Source: Candidatus Saccharimonadota bacterium
Lineage (GTDB): Bacteria > Patescibacteriota > Saccharimonadia > Saccharimonadales > Saccharimonadaceae
Assembly (NCBI GenBank): GCA_017545525.1
Contig: JAFWMT010000007.1
Span: 1-64,000, forward strand
DNA length: 64,000 nt
Reading direction: 5' to 3'
In this document: piece after piece, positions 7,473 to 15,722 of the stretch
Position numbering within the stretch: the stretch's first letter is position 1
Layout: each line of letters begins with the position of its first letter
Translations under genes and position numbers: made by a program
The notes under the pieces: model-generated
Databases searched by the model: none
Seen by the model: the letters and a program-made list of their open reading frames with translations, nothing else
Told to the model about the DNA's origin: nothing

Positions 7473-10400
7473 ATGGAGTGGCTAAAGAAATATCCGTTTT
7501 TTGTAAGTGATGGCGACAAGCGTAAGCTAGGTCTATTCAGTGTTTTTCTGGCAGTTTTATTCTGCCTTTTCAACGTAGTTATTTTTAGCCATAATACTTA
7601 TGCATTAGACTGGATTTATATAGATTTAAGTACCAACAATCTCACTTTAGACATCTATGCAAATTCTCCATCCGGAACCTTCAAAAAGTCTGAAGACATG
7701 ACTATATCAGTTGCAACTAATAGTTATTCTGGCTATACCCTTAGTCTAGTCGGGCCTTCAAGTACAAATCTTACCAATGGCAGCAATAGTATTACGTCCA
7801 TTAGCTCAGCTATCACGGAAGCAGCTTTTTCTAACAGTTCAAACACTAGCTATAATAATAAATGGGGGTATAAACCCAGCCAAATCGCTTCCGGCAGTTT
7901 TACTAGTACTTATACCAACACCGCCAATTCCAATTTCCGTTCGCTCCCCGGAACCAGTGGCGAATTACTAGCTATCACCAATGCCTCTAATATCACGACA
8001 GCCGATACTTACACAATTTCTATCGGTGCTAGAATAACAGCCTCTACTCCCCCTGGAAGCTACATTTCTGACACCTTTACCATCACTGCCACCGCCAATA
8101 TCTGGCCAATCACCATGCAAAACATCAATTCTGCCACCTGTACTACCACCCCAACAGTTGCGACAGATATTAGAGATGGAAAAACATATACTATCCAACG
8201 CCTTAGTGATGGTGCTTGCTGGATGCTTGACAATCTTGCTCTAGATCCAACTGCAGTTAGCCTTGAAAAACTCCAAGGGAACACCAATGCCTCAAATGAA
8301 GCACTCGCCTATCTGAAAAATGGTGGTGGAACAACAAGCGATCAATACGCTATTAATGGCGTAAATAAAACTTGGTCCAGCGCTTCAGATGATGTATACA
8401 GTGAACCAAAAGTGTACACTAATGCAATGGACACAGTACCGACCAATTACGAAGGTACTATCGGCAACCACAAGACCGGCGTGTATTATAATTATTGCGC
8501 CGCCAGTGCTGGCACATATTGCTACGGAAATGGAACCAACCCAGGCACTTCTTATCGTGAAACTGCATCTGAAGACATCTGTCCCGCCGGATGGAGATTA
8601 CCAACAAATAATGATTTTGAAACATTTGAGGAAAAATCTGAATATGACGATTTGAGCCAAGCTTTTACTGGCATTTTCGTATCTGGTTCGATAAGTGAAC
8701 AAAATGAATACGCTGATTTTTGGACATCATCATTCTCAAAAGGTTATAACCCATCTTTGCAAGAAGATAGAGGTGTATATGAAATGATATATATGACAAC
8801 AAATATGACAATGGGGTTAAAAAGAAAAAATGGCACAACTATCCGCTGCGTCTCAAATAACGCACTCTACGACAAAGTCGCAGCCCAAACCAAAGGTACT
8901 CTCGCTGGTAACAGTGTCGCTCTTACCGATACCATCACTGCCGCAAATTCCGGAGTTTATACTTACGCCCCAGGCACCTATGGTGCATCCAGTGATACTT
9001 CTAACGATTATCCTATCTACTTCTATCGTGGCATGATTGATAGCACTTATTCCGGCTCTTACGGCTCTACTGGCGATGGCGTCACTTATCCTAATTATGT
9101 AAAGCTAGTCACCGGAGTTGATCATGATCATGAAACTTGCTGGCGCATCTTTAGAACTACTGGTTCAGGCGGAGTAAAAATGATATATAACGGGCTCTGG
9201 AGCGACGGTACTTGCGCAAAAAGCGGAGCCGATACTCAAGCTATTTCAAGTGTTTATTTCAACCGCCCAAGCGCTTATGCTTCTGAAACTACATGCAACA
9301 CTAGCAACGCCTATTGTGGTACTCAAGGCTTCGTAGTATATGTAGGCTATAATTATAATAGCACTTATGGCTATAATAACACTGGCTATACATCCGCTGT
9401 CGCTAATACCACCGTTCTTCGAAATGGCACTTCTTCAAATATTAGAACTCAAATAGAAGACTGGTTCGATAATATCCTAAGCAGCCGCAGTCGTATTATG
9501 TTTGAAACAAGTGCAGGGTATTGTAATGACCGTACCACAAACGGAACAAATACCGGCGGTTCTGCCACTACAACTGTGCCATACAAAACCGCCTCCGCCG
9601 CAACACGATTTGCCCCTTATAACCGCACCGTTACTGGCGCAACAGTCTCTCTAACTTGCCTAAACACTTCTGGATATGATCTATTATCCAATGCTAACCG
9701 ACCAATATTCCTTATCACTGCAGATGAAGCAGCTCTTTCTGGAAACGGCAATGGCACAGCATATAACTCCCAAAGTTTTCTCGCTGCTGGTTCACCCTAT
9801 TGGACCCTCTCACCGATGTATAGAAATAATGCCAACGGCCTCCCCCGAGTCGCCGCCATTAATGGTTCTGGACAACTTGTCGCATATGAGGTGTCAAACA
9901 AATATGGTGTTCGCCCTGTCGTTTCTTTAGTCGCCGGAACTGAAGTGAGTAGTGGTAGCGGCACCGCCACTGACCCATGGGTGGTCGAGCAACCACCAGT
10001 TATGCAAGATTACACCCTTGAGCAATGCGCCAAAGAAGCTTCCCGAAATAATGTTAATGTAGTTGACTGGCGCGATAAAATAACTTATTCTGTTCGTTAT
10101 ATCGAAGGCGCTTGTTGGATGACTAGTAACTTAAGGTGGACTAAAACTACCGCTTATGTCACCTCTTCCAATGTCACTTCTCAAACTAATATGACCTGGT
10201 ATGATCTTAGCACCGATAGCCAATGTAGAAGTGGCAATGGTTATAATAATGCATGCAAATATGAAGGTACCGATAACAACGGCAATCCTTTCGTCTTGTA
10301 CAATTTTGCCGCTGCTTCAGTTATGAGTATTACTGGAGAAAGTAATTCTACCACTACGGCTAGTCAAGATATCTGCCCGCTTGGTTGGCATCTGCCAGAT

Positions 10401-10679
10401 TATGTTAACGCTACTGGCTTTCCAAACATAACTGGGAACATCAATGAAATAAAAAGTGGTTATTCCCCAAGTAACGCTTCTGATTTCTCTCCAACCTATT
10501 ATGGGTATTGGGATACAGATGCTAACTCTCTTACAACCACACGCGGAGATTATTGGTCTAGAACTTATTCTGCGAGTGGTTCTAGAAGATCTTTAACATA
10601 TACTAGCGGTGGTGCTTTAAACGTTATCAGTGGTGGGCGCCAATACGGTCGTTTAGTCCGCTGCGTCAGAACTGAATAA
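7473..10679 (+). CDS. Large multi-domain FISUMP surface protein
   Basis: 1068 residues. An N-terminal membrane/signal segment (about 20-45, ending near NTYALDW) points to export. After a Ser/Thr/Asn-rich region with SVATNSYSGYTLSL (about 85-105) come a first FISUMP domain (about 225-470; RDGKTYTIQRLSDGACWM, CPAGWRLP, IRCVS) and a middle region (about 500-845) that resembles DUF6273-type modules with CWRIFRTTGSGG, PYWTLSP and YGVRPVVSL. A second FISUMP domain (about 850-1068; CPLGWHLP, RLVRCV) closes the protein. No LPXTG is found, so anchoring is probably by the N-terminal segment or non-covalent. The gene stands alone with a near-leaderless promoter and a downstream terminator. Role in host attachment is a guess. 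Confidence 0.8.
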   Translation: MEWLKKYPFFVSDGDKRKLGLFSVFLAVLFCLFNVVIFSHNTYALDWIYIDLSTNNLTLDIYANSPSGTFKKSEDMTISVATNSYSGYTLSLVGPSSTNLTNGSNSITSISSAITEAAFSNSSNTSYNNKWGYKPSQIASGSFTSTYTNTANSNFRSLPGTSGELLAITNASNITTADTYTISIGARITASTPPGSYISDTFTITATANIWPITMQNINSATCTTTPTVATDIRDGKTYTIQRLSDGACWMLDNLALDPTAVSLEKLQGNTNASNEALAYLKNGGGTTSDQYAINGVNKTWSSASDDVYSEPKVYTNAMDTVPTNYEGTIGNHKTGVYYNYCAASAGTYCYGNGTNPGTSYRETASEDICPAGWRLPTNNDFETFEEKSEYDDLSQAFTGIFVSGSISEQNEYADFWTSSFSKGYNPSLQEDRGVYEMIYMTTNMTMGLKRKNGTTIRCVSNNALYDKVAAQTKGTLAGNSVALTDTITAANSGVYTYAPGTYGASSDTSNDYPIYFYRGMIDSTYSGSYGSTGDGVTYPNYVKLVTGVDHDHETCWRIFRTTGSGGVKMIYNGLWSDGTCAKSGADTQAISSVYFNRPSAYASETTCNTSNAYCGTQGFVVYVGYNYNSTYGYNNTGYTSAVANTTVLRNGTSSNIRTQIEDWFDNILSSRSRIMFETSAGYCNDRTTNGTNTGGSATTTVPYKTASAATRFAPYNRTVTGATVSLTCLNTSGYDLLSNANRPIFLITADEAALSGNGNGTAYNSQSFLAAGSPYWTLSPMYRNNANGLPRVAAINGSGQLVAYEVSNKYGVRPVVSLVAGTEVSSGSGTATDPWVVEQPPVMQDYTLEQCAKEASRNNVNVVDWRDKITYSVRYIEGACWMTSNLRWTKTTAYVTSSNVTSQTNMTWYDLSTDSQCRSGNGYNNACKYEGTDNNGNPFVLYNFAAASVMSITGESNSTTTASQDICPLGWHLPDYVNATGFPNITGNINEIKSGYSPSNASDFSPTYYGYWDTDANSLTTTRGDYWSRTYSASGSRRSLTYTSGGALNVISGGRQYGRLVRCVRTE

Positions 10680-10720
10680 ATTATATAATTAGTTACATTC
10701 ATTCTAAATATATACAACAT

Positions 10721-10751
10721 AAAAATAATCCCCTTCAAGGGGATTATTTTT
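10721..10751. terminator. Bidirectional terminator between convergent genes
   Basis: AAAAATAATCCCC-TTCAA-GGGGATTATTTTT. It serves the surface-protein gene from the left and the ribosomal operon ending with rpsI from the right. Confidence 0.85.
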
Positions 10752-10766
10752 AATTCTAGACGTCTT

Positions 10767-11168
10767 TTAACGCTTCGAGAATTGTTCTTTACGTCTCGCC
10801 GAACGTAGACCGTACTTCTTACGTTCTTTCTCACGCGGATCACGCTTCATCATTCCAGCCTTCTTCAACACTGGACGAAGATCTGGCGCCTCGATTACTA
10901 ACGCTTTCGAAATCGCTAGTTTAATCGCATCAACCTGCCCCGCTAATCCCCCACCTTTCACGATAATCGTAATATCATATTCTTTTTGCTTCTCCGCAAG
11001 CGCTAAAGGATCGGTAATTTCCGCTAGATAAGTTTTATTCCCCGATAAATATTCGAGCGCCGGCTTACCATTAATCGTAATCTCACCTTTTCCTTTATAG
11101 AGACGCGCAGTTGCGGTCGCCGCTTTTCGACGGCCTAATCCATAGGTATATTTTTTCGTCGCTACCAT
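10767..11168 (-). CDS. rpsI: Ribosomal protein S9
   Basis: 133 residues. Small-subunit protein whose basic C-terminal tail reaches the P-site tRNA. Marks: YTYGLGRRKAATATARLYKG at the start, VKGGGLAGQVDAIKLAISKAL, and the tail ending KKYGLRSARRKEQFSKR. The usual final Lys-Arg is present. The start codon overlaps the rplM stop. Last gene of a long minus-strand run, followed by a terminator. Confidence 0.97.
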   Translation of the reverse strand: MVATKKYTYGLGRRKAATATARLYKGKGEITINGKPALEYLSGNKTYLAEITDPLALAEKQKEYDITIIVKGGGLAGQVDAIKLAISKALVIEAPDLRPVLKKAGMMKRDPREKERKKYGLRSARRKEQFSKR

Positions 11169-11593
11169 TATTTAATCTCCTTTGGGGTTTGCGCAGTGTG
11201 CGTATGCTCCGCGCCATCGAAAATTCGTAGTCGCTTCAACCGCTCTCCCGCCAATTTATTTTTCGGAAGCATCCCTTTAACCGCTTCACGAATTGCTCGT
11301 GCCGGTTCTTTTTCAATCACTTCCTCTAATTTTAATTCACGCATCCCACCAGGGTAACCACTATGATGATAATATTTCTTTTGGGTCATCTTATCACCAG
11401 TCACGACAATCTTTTTTGCATTTGTAACTACTACGTAATCACCATTATCGATATGCGGAGTATAAGTAACTTTACTCTTCCCCATTAATTTATCTGCGAT
11501 TACTACCGCTAATTTACCTAACGGCATACTCGAAGCATCGATTAAATACCATTCACGCTTAATTTCGGCACTTTTTTGAGAATAAGTTTTCAT
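11168..11593 (-). CDS. rplM: Ribosomal protein L13
   Basis: 141 residues, normal length. Large-subunit assembly protein. Marks: REWYLIDASSMPLGKLAVVI, GDYVVVTNAKKIVVTGDK, YYHHSGYPGGMRE and AVKGMLPKNKLAGERLKRL. It overlaps both neighbours by single bases in the order rplQ-rplM-rpsI, which is the common bacterial order. Confidence 0.97.
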   Translation of the reverse strand: MKTYSQKSAEIKREWYLIDASSMPLGKLAVVIADKLMGKSKVTYTPHIDNGDYVVVTNAKKIVVTGDKMTQKKYYHHSGYPGGMRELKLEEVIEKEPARAIREAVKGMLPKNKLAGERLKRLRIFDGAEHTHTAQTPKEIK

Positions 11594-12042
11594 TATTTAT
11601 CCTCCTTTTTTTCAGCCTTTTTCGCTGGTTTTTTCGCCGCCGCTTTCTTAGGCGCTTTCTCTTCCTTTTTCCCGACTGTGAAATCGATCTCGTCTACGAA
11701 AGAAATCGTACCCATTTCCGCATGATCACCTCGTCTATATCCAGCATGTTCAATTCGTAAATAACCCGAATCACGCTTGACTTGCGGAGCAATCACATCT
11801 ACTAGAAGCGTCGCCGATTCTAAATCGTTTAATCGTGCAATTATTAATCTCCGATTTGCTAAACCACCTTTCTTAGCTATCGTGATTAACTTTTCCGTAG
11901 AACGACGAATTTCTTTCGCTCGCGCTAAAGTCGTCGTAATACTCGTATTCTTAATCAGAGAAATCTGAAGCGAACGCACTAGCGCTAGCCTCTGATCTTT
12001 CTCTCGGCCAAACTTTCGGCCCTTATAACCATGACGATGCAT
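11593..12042 (-). CDS. rplQ: Ribosomal protein L17 with Lys/Ala-rich tail
   Basis: 149 residues. Marks: MHRHGYKGRKFGREKDQRLALVR and TTTLARAKEIRRSTEKLIT. After the core (about 115 residues) it has a Lys/Ala/Glu-rich tail (from about 125, EEKAPKKAAAKK). Similar tails occur on S5, S16 and KhpA in this window. It follows rpoA directly, the classic alpha-operon arrangement. Confidence 0.96.
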   Translation of the reverse strand: MHRHGYKGRKFGREKDQRLALVRSLQISLIKNTSITTTLARAKEIRRSTEKLITIAKKGGLANRRLIIARLNDLESATLLVDVIAPQVKRDSGYLRIEHAGYRRGDHAEMGTISFVDEIDFTVGKKEEKAPKKAAAKKPAKKAEKKEDK

Positions 12043-12043
12043 A

Positions 12044-12994
12044 TTAAATATTCAACTCCGTTAACTTTTCCTTAACTTCGTCTAACGCTTTCTGCCCAAA
12101 TCCTTTAAGATCTCGAAGATCGTTTTCCGAAAGGGTTACTAAATCTCGAATCGTCCTAATATCATTGTTTAGCAATGCGTTAGCTGTTCGAGCCGATAAA
12201 TCAAGCTCTTCAATTGGAAGCCTTAAGCCCGAATCATCATCTTCTTTCGCTGTCCCAGGCGCCGGAGTTTGTTCGACCGTCGTTCCGCCCGCAAGCGCCG
12301 TATATTGATTCACGAGAATCGCCGCCGCTTCCTCGAAAGCTTCTTTTGGCGTAATCGTCCCATCCGTATCAACCGTCAGCGTTAACTGTTGTAAATTCGT
12401 ATCTTGCCCAACCCGCGTATTTTCCACTTTATAGCGTACACGTAGCACTGGCGTAAAGACCGCATCAATCGCAATCATGTCGCTATGAACTCGCTCTTCG
12501 CTCGCCTTCTCGATAGTCAAGTAGCCTCGACCACTCTCAACAATTAAGTGCATCTTTAAAGTGTATTTTGGATCATCGATGTGGCAAATCGTTTGATTCG
12601 GGTTTGCAATCTCAACTTCCGCTGGAAGTTTAATATCACCCGCAATTACACGTTTGTCGCCATCTTTTTCAGATTGCTTATCGCCCTTCATTTCAAGCGA
12701 AAGTTCAATCGGTGCATCCGTGTGAACCTTAAAACGAATATTCTTAAGATTCAACATAATATCTATTACATCTTCGCGTATTCCAGGAATCGCTGTATAT
12801 TCATGCGTCGTCCCTTCAATCGAAAATGCCGTAATTGCCGCTCCCTTAACGCTTGAAAGTAGTACTCTGCGCAAAGAATTGCCTAGAGTATTACCATAGC
12901 CAGGGTAGAGTGGCTTAATTACAAATTCCGCACTATTCTGGCCTAGTTCCTTTACACTCGCCAATTCCGCTTCGTGAATATTTTTTGTAGTCAT
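12044..12994 (-). CDS. rpoA: RNA polymerase alpha subunit
   Basis: 316 residues. The N-terminal assembly domain shows FVIKPLYPGYGNTLGNSLRRVLLSS (about 21-45) and IPGIREDVIDIMLNLK. The C-terminal domain with EELDLSARTANALLNN...TIRDLVTLSENDLRDLKGFG (about 247-305) contacts promoter DNA and activators. Length is normal. It lies between rpsD and rplQ as in most bacteria. Confidence 0.97.
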   Translation of the reverse strand: MTTKNIHEAELASVKELGQNSAEFVIKPLYPGYGNTLGNSLRRVLLSSVKGAAITAFSIEGTTHEYTAIPGIREDVIDIMLNLKNIRFKVHTDAPIELSLEMKGDKQSEKDGDKRVIAGDIKLPAEVEIANPNQTICHIDDPKYTLKMHLIVESGRGYLTIEKASEERVHSDMIAIDAVFTPVLRVRYKVENTRVGQDTNLQQLTLTVDTDGTITPKEAFEEAAAILVNQYTALAGGTTVEQTPAPGTAKEDDDSGLRLPIEELDLSARTANALLNNDIRTIRDLVTLSENDLRDLKGFGQKALDEVKEKLTELNI

Positions 12995-13008
12995 ATTCTT
13001 CTTTCTCC

Positions 13009-13626
13009 TTAACGTGAGTAATACTCAACAATTAATTGTTCATTAATACCAGCTTCCGCTTCTTCGCGTTTTGGAAGACCAGCTATTTCGATTTTCATTT
13101 TCTTCGCATCGACCTTCATCCATGATAACGGCGTTACATTTGCCGCTCCGATGACATTGGGAAGATTCTTGAAATATTCGGTTTTAGCCGATTTCGGACG
13201 AACCTCTAGAACATCACCCGGGTTTAGTCTAATCGAAGGAATATCAATTCGACGACCGTTCAATAGAAAATGTCCATGCGAGACCAACTGTCTAGCTTGT
13301 CGGCGAGTTAATGCAAAACCAGCTCTAAATATTACATTATCCGCTCGTCTTTCGAGAAATTCCAATAATTTCTCACCCGTCAACCCTTCTGACCGTTGCG
13401 CCTCTTTCATTAATTTTGCAAATTGTTTCTCTAGTAATCCATACATTCGACGTACTTTTTGCTTTTCACGTAGTTGCGTTAAGTAAAGACTCCCGCCTCT
13501 TACTCGCATATCACCATGTTCGCCAGGAATACCGGATTTTTTCGCCATCACTTTATGGGCTTTCGGCGCAAGCGCGAAGCCTTCGCGACGGCTTTGTTTC
13601 ACTATTGGAGCTTTATCTCTTGCCAT
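13009..13626 (-). CDS. rpsD: Ribosomal protein S4
   Basis: 205 residues. Primary 16S-binding protein and often an autogenous regulator of the alpha operon. The S4 RNA-binding domain is visible (RADNVIFRAGFALTRRQARQLVSHGHFLLNGR, about 92-124). The N-terminal region has no cysteines, so this is the zinc-free form of S4. Its start codon overlaps the rpsK stop. Confidence 0.96.
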   Translation of the reverse strand: MARDKAPIVKQSRREGFALAPKAHKVMAKKSGIPGEHGDMRVRGGSLYLTQLREKQKVRRMYGLLEKQFAKLMKEAQRSEGLTGEKLLEFLERRADNVIFRAGFALTRRQARQLVSHGHFLLNGRRIDIPSIRLNPGDVLEVRPKSAKTEYFKNLPNVIGAANVTPLSWMKVDAKKMKIEIAGLPKREEAEAGINEQLIVEYYSR

Positions 13627-14066
13627 TACGGTTTCCTTTCTCCCTTCGGCCTTACACCACCATGCTGAATCGGGGTTACATCAGTAATACTATCAATTTT
13701 AATTCCCACTGTTGAAATTGCGCGAATCGCTGCATCACGCCCTAAACCAATTCCCGATACATATACATCGACTGAATTCAAAGCATGATTCTTCTTCGCT
13801 ATTTCTAGCGCTTTTTCCGCTGCTACTCCAGCTGCAAAAGCTGTTCCTTTCTTCGACCCACGAAAACCATTCGCTCCCGCCGAAGACGCCGCTAGCACTC
13901 CGCCAGTTTTATCAGTTACACTAATAATTGTATTATTAAATGTTGCCTGAATATGCACTGCCCCCGCGTTGACAATTCTTTTACTCTTTTTTGCCGCTTT
14001 AGACTTCGGAGCTTTCGCTTCACCAGCGTCAGCGACAGTAGTATTTTTAATTTCTTCTTCTGCCAT
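13626..14066 (-). CDS. rpsK: Ribosomal protein S11
   Basis: 146 residues with an Ala/Lys-rich N-terminal extension (about 1-28) before the core. Core marks: GAVHIQATFNNTIISVTDKTG, FRGSKKGTAFAAGVAAEKAL and TPIQHGGVRPKGERKP. Forms the mRNA exit region with S7 and S18. Thirteen bases separate it from rpsM. Confidence 0.96.
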   Translation of the reverse strand: MAEEEIKNTTVADAGEAKAPKSKAAKKSKRIVNAGAVHIQATFNNTIISVTDKTGGVLAASSAGANGFRGSKKGTAFAAGVAAEKALEIAKKNHALNSVDVYVSGIGLGRDAAIRAISTVGIKIDSITDVTPIQHGGVRPKGERKP

Positions 14067-14078
14067 TTTTTATCCTCC

Positions 14079-14465
14079 CTAAGTCTTACTCGCTGCTTTA
14101 GGTTGTGTACCACCGACCGCGATCGCCTTACCCTTACGAGTACGTGCATTCGTACGAGTACGCTGGCCGTTGACTGGTAATTTAGCCTTGTGGCGGACAC
14201 CTTTGTAAGAATTGATATCCTTTAATCGTTTAATATTATTACTCACAAGGCGACGCAAATCCCCTTCAACGTGATATTTCTTCGCGATAATATCATTTAT
14301 TTTTTGCTCGTCAGCCTCGGTGAGATCTTTCACCCGAGTGGTAGGCTCGATTTTAGCCTCCGCAAGGATTTTCTTTGACGTAGTGCGTCCAATCCCATAA
14401 ACATAAGTGAGTGCAATCCACACTTGTTTTTCGGACGGAATTACTACACTAGCTATTCTAGCCAT
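14079..14465 (-). CDS. rpsM: Ribosomal protein S13
   Basis: 128 residues. Marks: [23 protein letters not shown], the H2TH region, and the C-terminal [22 protein letters not shown], which contacts A- and P-site tRNAs. It follows rpmJ, the usual start of the alpha operon. Confidence 0.96.
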   Translation of the reverse strand: MARIASVVIPSEKQVWIALTYVYGIGRTTSKKILAEAKIEPTTRVKDLTEADEQKINDIIAKKYHVEGDLRRLVSNNIKRLKDINSYKGVRHKAKLPVNGQRTRTNARTRKGKAIAVGGTQPKAASKT

Positions 14466-14470
14466 ATATT

Positions 14471-14587
14471 TTAACCCTGCCTTTGCTTATTCTTAGGTTT
14501 TTTCTTATTGATGACCCTAAGTACACCCTTCCGGCGCACAATAATGTCATCAGGTGATATTTTTTTAACACTTGCACGTACTTTCAT
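14471..14587 (-). CDS. rpmJ: Ribosomal protein L36, cysteine-free
   Basis: 38 residues: [17 protein letters not shown] at the start, [14 protein letters not shown] in the middle and KNKQRQG at the end. The start, the RRKG core and the KQRQG end match L36 exactly. The four zinc ligands of the common form (CxxC...C...H) are replaced by SPDD and by INKKKP, so this is a zinc-independent L36. It sits between infA and rpmS/M as usual. AAAGGATATTTTGACACT precedes the ATG. Confidence 0.92.
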   Translation of the reverse strand: MKVRASVKKISPDDIIVRRKGVLRVINKKKPKNKQRQG

Positions 14588-14734
14588 AGTGTCAAAATAT
14601 CCTTTCCCGTTATATTTTTAAGTTTTTAAATCATATTATTATGTTTCGAAATCATAACAATAAGATTTTACGATTTTTACCCCTGTTTTTCCTCGCAGTT
14701 AAAAATCATAGTTTCAAACCTAAAAATGTTAATA

Positions 14735-14959
14735 TTAATCTTTCAGTCGAAAGCTGATTCTACCCTTTGTCAGATCGTAAGGGGTTAACTCAACTTCGAC
14801 CTTATCGCCAGGAACGAGTCGGATGTAATTTTTTCGCATCTTCCCGCTCATATGGGCGACAATAACATGACCATTCTCGAGTTCAACCCGAAACTGGGTA
14901 TTTGGCAATGCTTCAACAACATTACCCGTGAGCTTAATCACTTCCTTTTGACTAGCCAT
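14735..14959 (-). CDS. infA: Translation initiation factor IF-1
   Basis: 74 residues, a single S1-type OB fold. Marks: [59 protein letters not shown]. Binds the 30S A site during initiation. Its own promoter lies just upstream (14973-15001). The 147 bases between infA and rpmJ hold no gene; I see only AT-rich sequence with no convincing hairpin terminator. Confidence 0.96.
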   Translation of the reverse strand: MASQKEVIKLTGNVVEALPNTQFRVELENGHVIVAHMSGKMRKNYIRLVPGDKVEVELTPYDLTKGRISFRLKD

Positions 14960-14972
14960 AAATTACTTTTCC

Positions 14973-15001
14973 ATTTTAGCACAAAAATCCATGTTTGTAA
15001 A
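14973..15001 (-). promoter_or_regulatory. Promoter in front of infA
   Basis: Minus strand: TTTACA (14996-15001), 17 bases, TAAAAT (14973-14978) with TGC before it. The ATG is 13 bases further, so the leader is only a few bases long. Confidence 0.55.
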
Positions 15002-15023
15002 GCTTAAAATCAAAACTTTTCTT

Positions 15024-15722
15024 TTATTCTTCAACTAATACTGCTCTTGTAAATTGTCTAGAAAGATAAGTACCTTGCGTCTGCGACCATTCACCAGTAC
15101 AAGTAATTAACGTAACCGATTCTTTACCTTCTTCTGGCGATCTTCCTGCCGTCTTCATATATGAGTCAGCCTCACTCAGCAAAATCGATACATTTTCCAC
15201 AACTTTATAACGATAAACCACCCCATCCCCTCGTTCAACCGTGATTACATCTCCGTTTACTAAATCTGGCAATCTCTTAAAAATACCATACACATGCGGC
15301 CCACCATTATGGCCATCAATAATCATCGTTCCGCCCTGTCCAGGTTTACCCGAACCATTATACCATCCTACATCAAACACGTTTCGCGGAGTGTCTAATT
15401 CCCCCTTCGTATTCACTCCCATCTCTAAAATTCGCGCATTATGAATTCCTAACTTTTCAATCGTTAAATAACGCGGATGATCCGGAGCTACCGTATATTC
15501 TCTTACTTCCTCCTCCGTCGGTTCTTCCTCAATCAACTCCTCTTCTTGCGTGTTAGTTTCTTCTACTGCTACCACTCGTTCCGAACCCTCCTTCTCATTA
15601 TAATAGTTCGCCTCAAACACCATTACTTTGATCAAAAAAACTGAAAACAAAACAATTACGACCGACCAAATCGCCCACTTAACTATCCATCGCCACCCGT
15701 TAATCTTTAAGCTCATTCCCAA
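15024..15722 (-). CDS. Sortase, membrane-anchored
   Basis: 232 residues. N-terminal transmembrane segment (about 15-36), acidic Glu-rich linker (44-75), then a sortase core with His138 in IIDGHNGG, Cys208 in VTLITCTG and Arg222 in LSRQFTRAV. The TLxTC form is classical, in contrast to the sortase-like protein at 2663. Sortases act outside the membrane on proteins with a C-terminal sorting signal. It overlaps the 3' end of secY by 23 bases (an in-frame Met two codons later would shorten this), so it is co-translated with the translocase. In most bacteria adk and map occupy this place between secY and infA. Confidence 0.87.
   Translation of the reverse strand: MGMSLKINGWRWIVKWAIWSVVIVLFSVFLIKVMVFEANYYNEKEGSERVVAVEETNTQEEELIEEEPTEEEVREYTVAPDHPRYLTIEKLGIHNARILEMGVNTKGELDTPRNVFDVGWYNGSGKPGQGGTMIIDGHNGGPHVYGIFKRLPDLVNGDVITVERGDGVVYRYKVVENVSILLSEADSYMKTAGRSPEEGKESVTLITCTGEWSQTQGTYLSRQFTRAVLVEE

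Noticed and set aside
7473-10679. LPXTG-like anchors at the ends of the FISUMP proteins
   Set aside because: C-termini end in RCVRTE, RCILK, RCVLK and RCMAGT without sorting motif, hydrophobic stretch or charged tail.
14588-14734. Short repeats between infA and rpmJ as a regulatory RNA
   Set aside because: Only loose inverted similarity (for example TTTCGAAATCATA and AATCATAGTTTC), no strong stem and no terminator.
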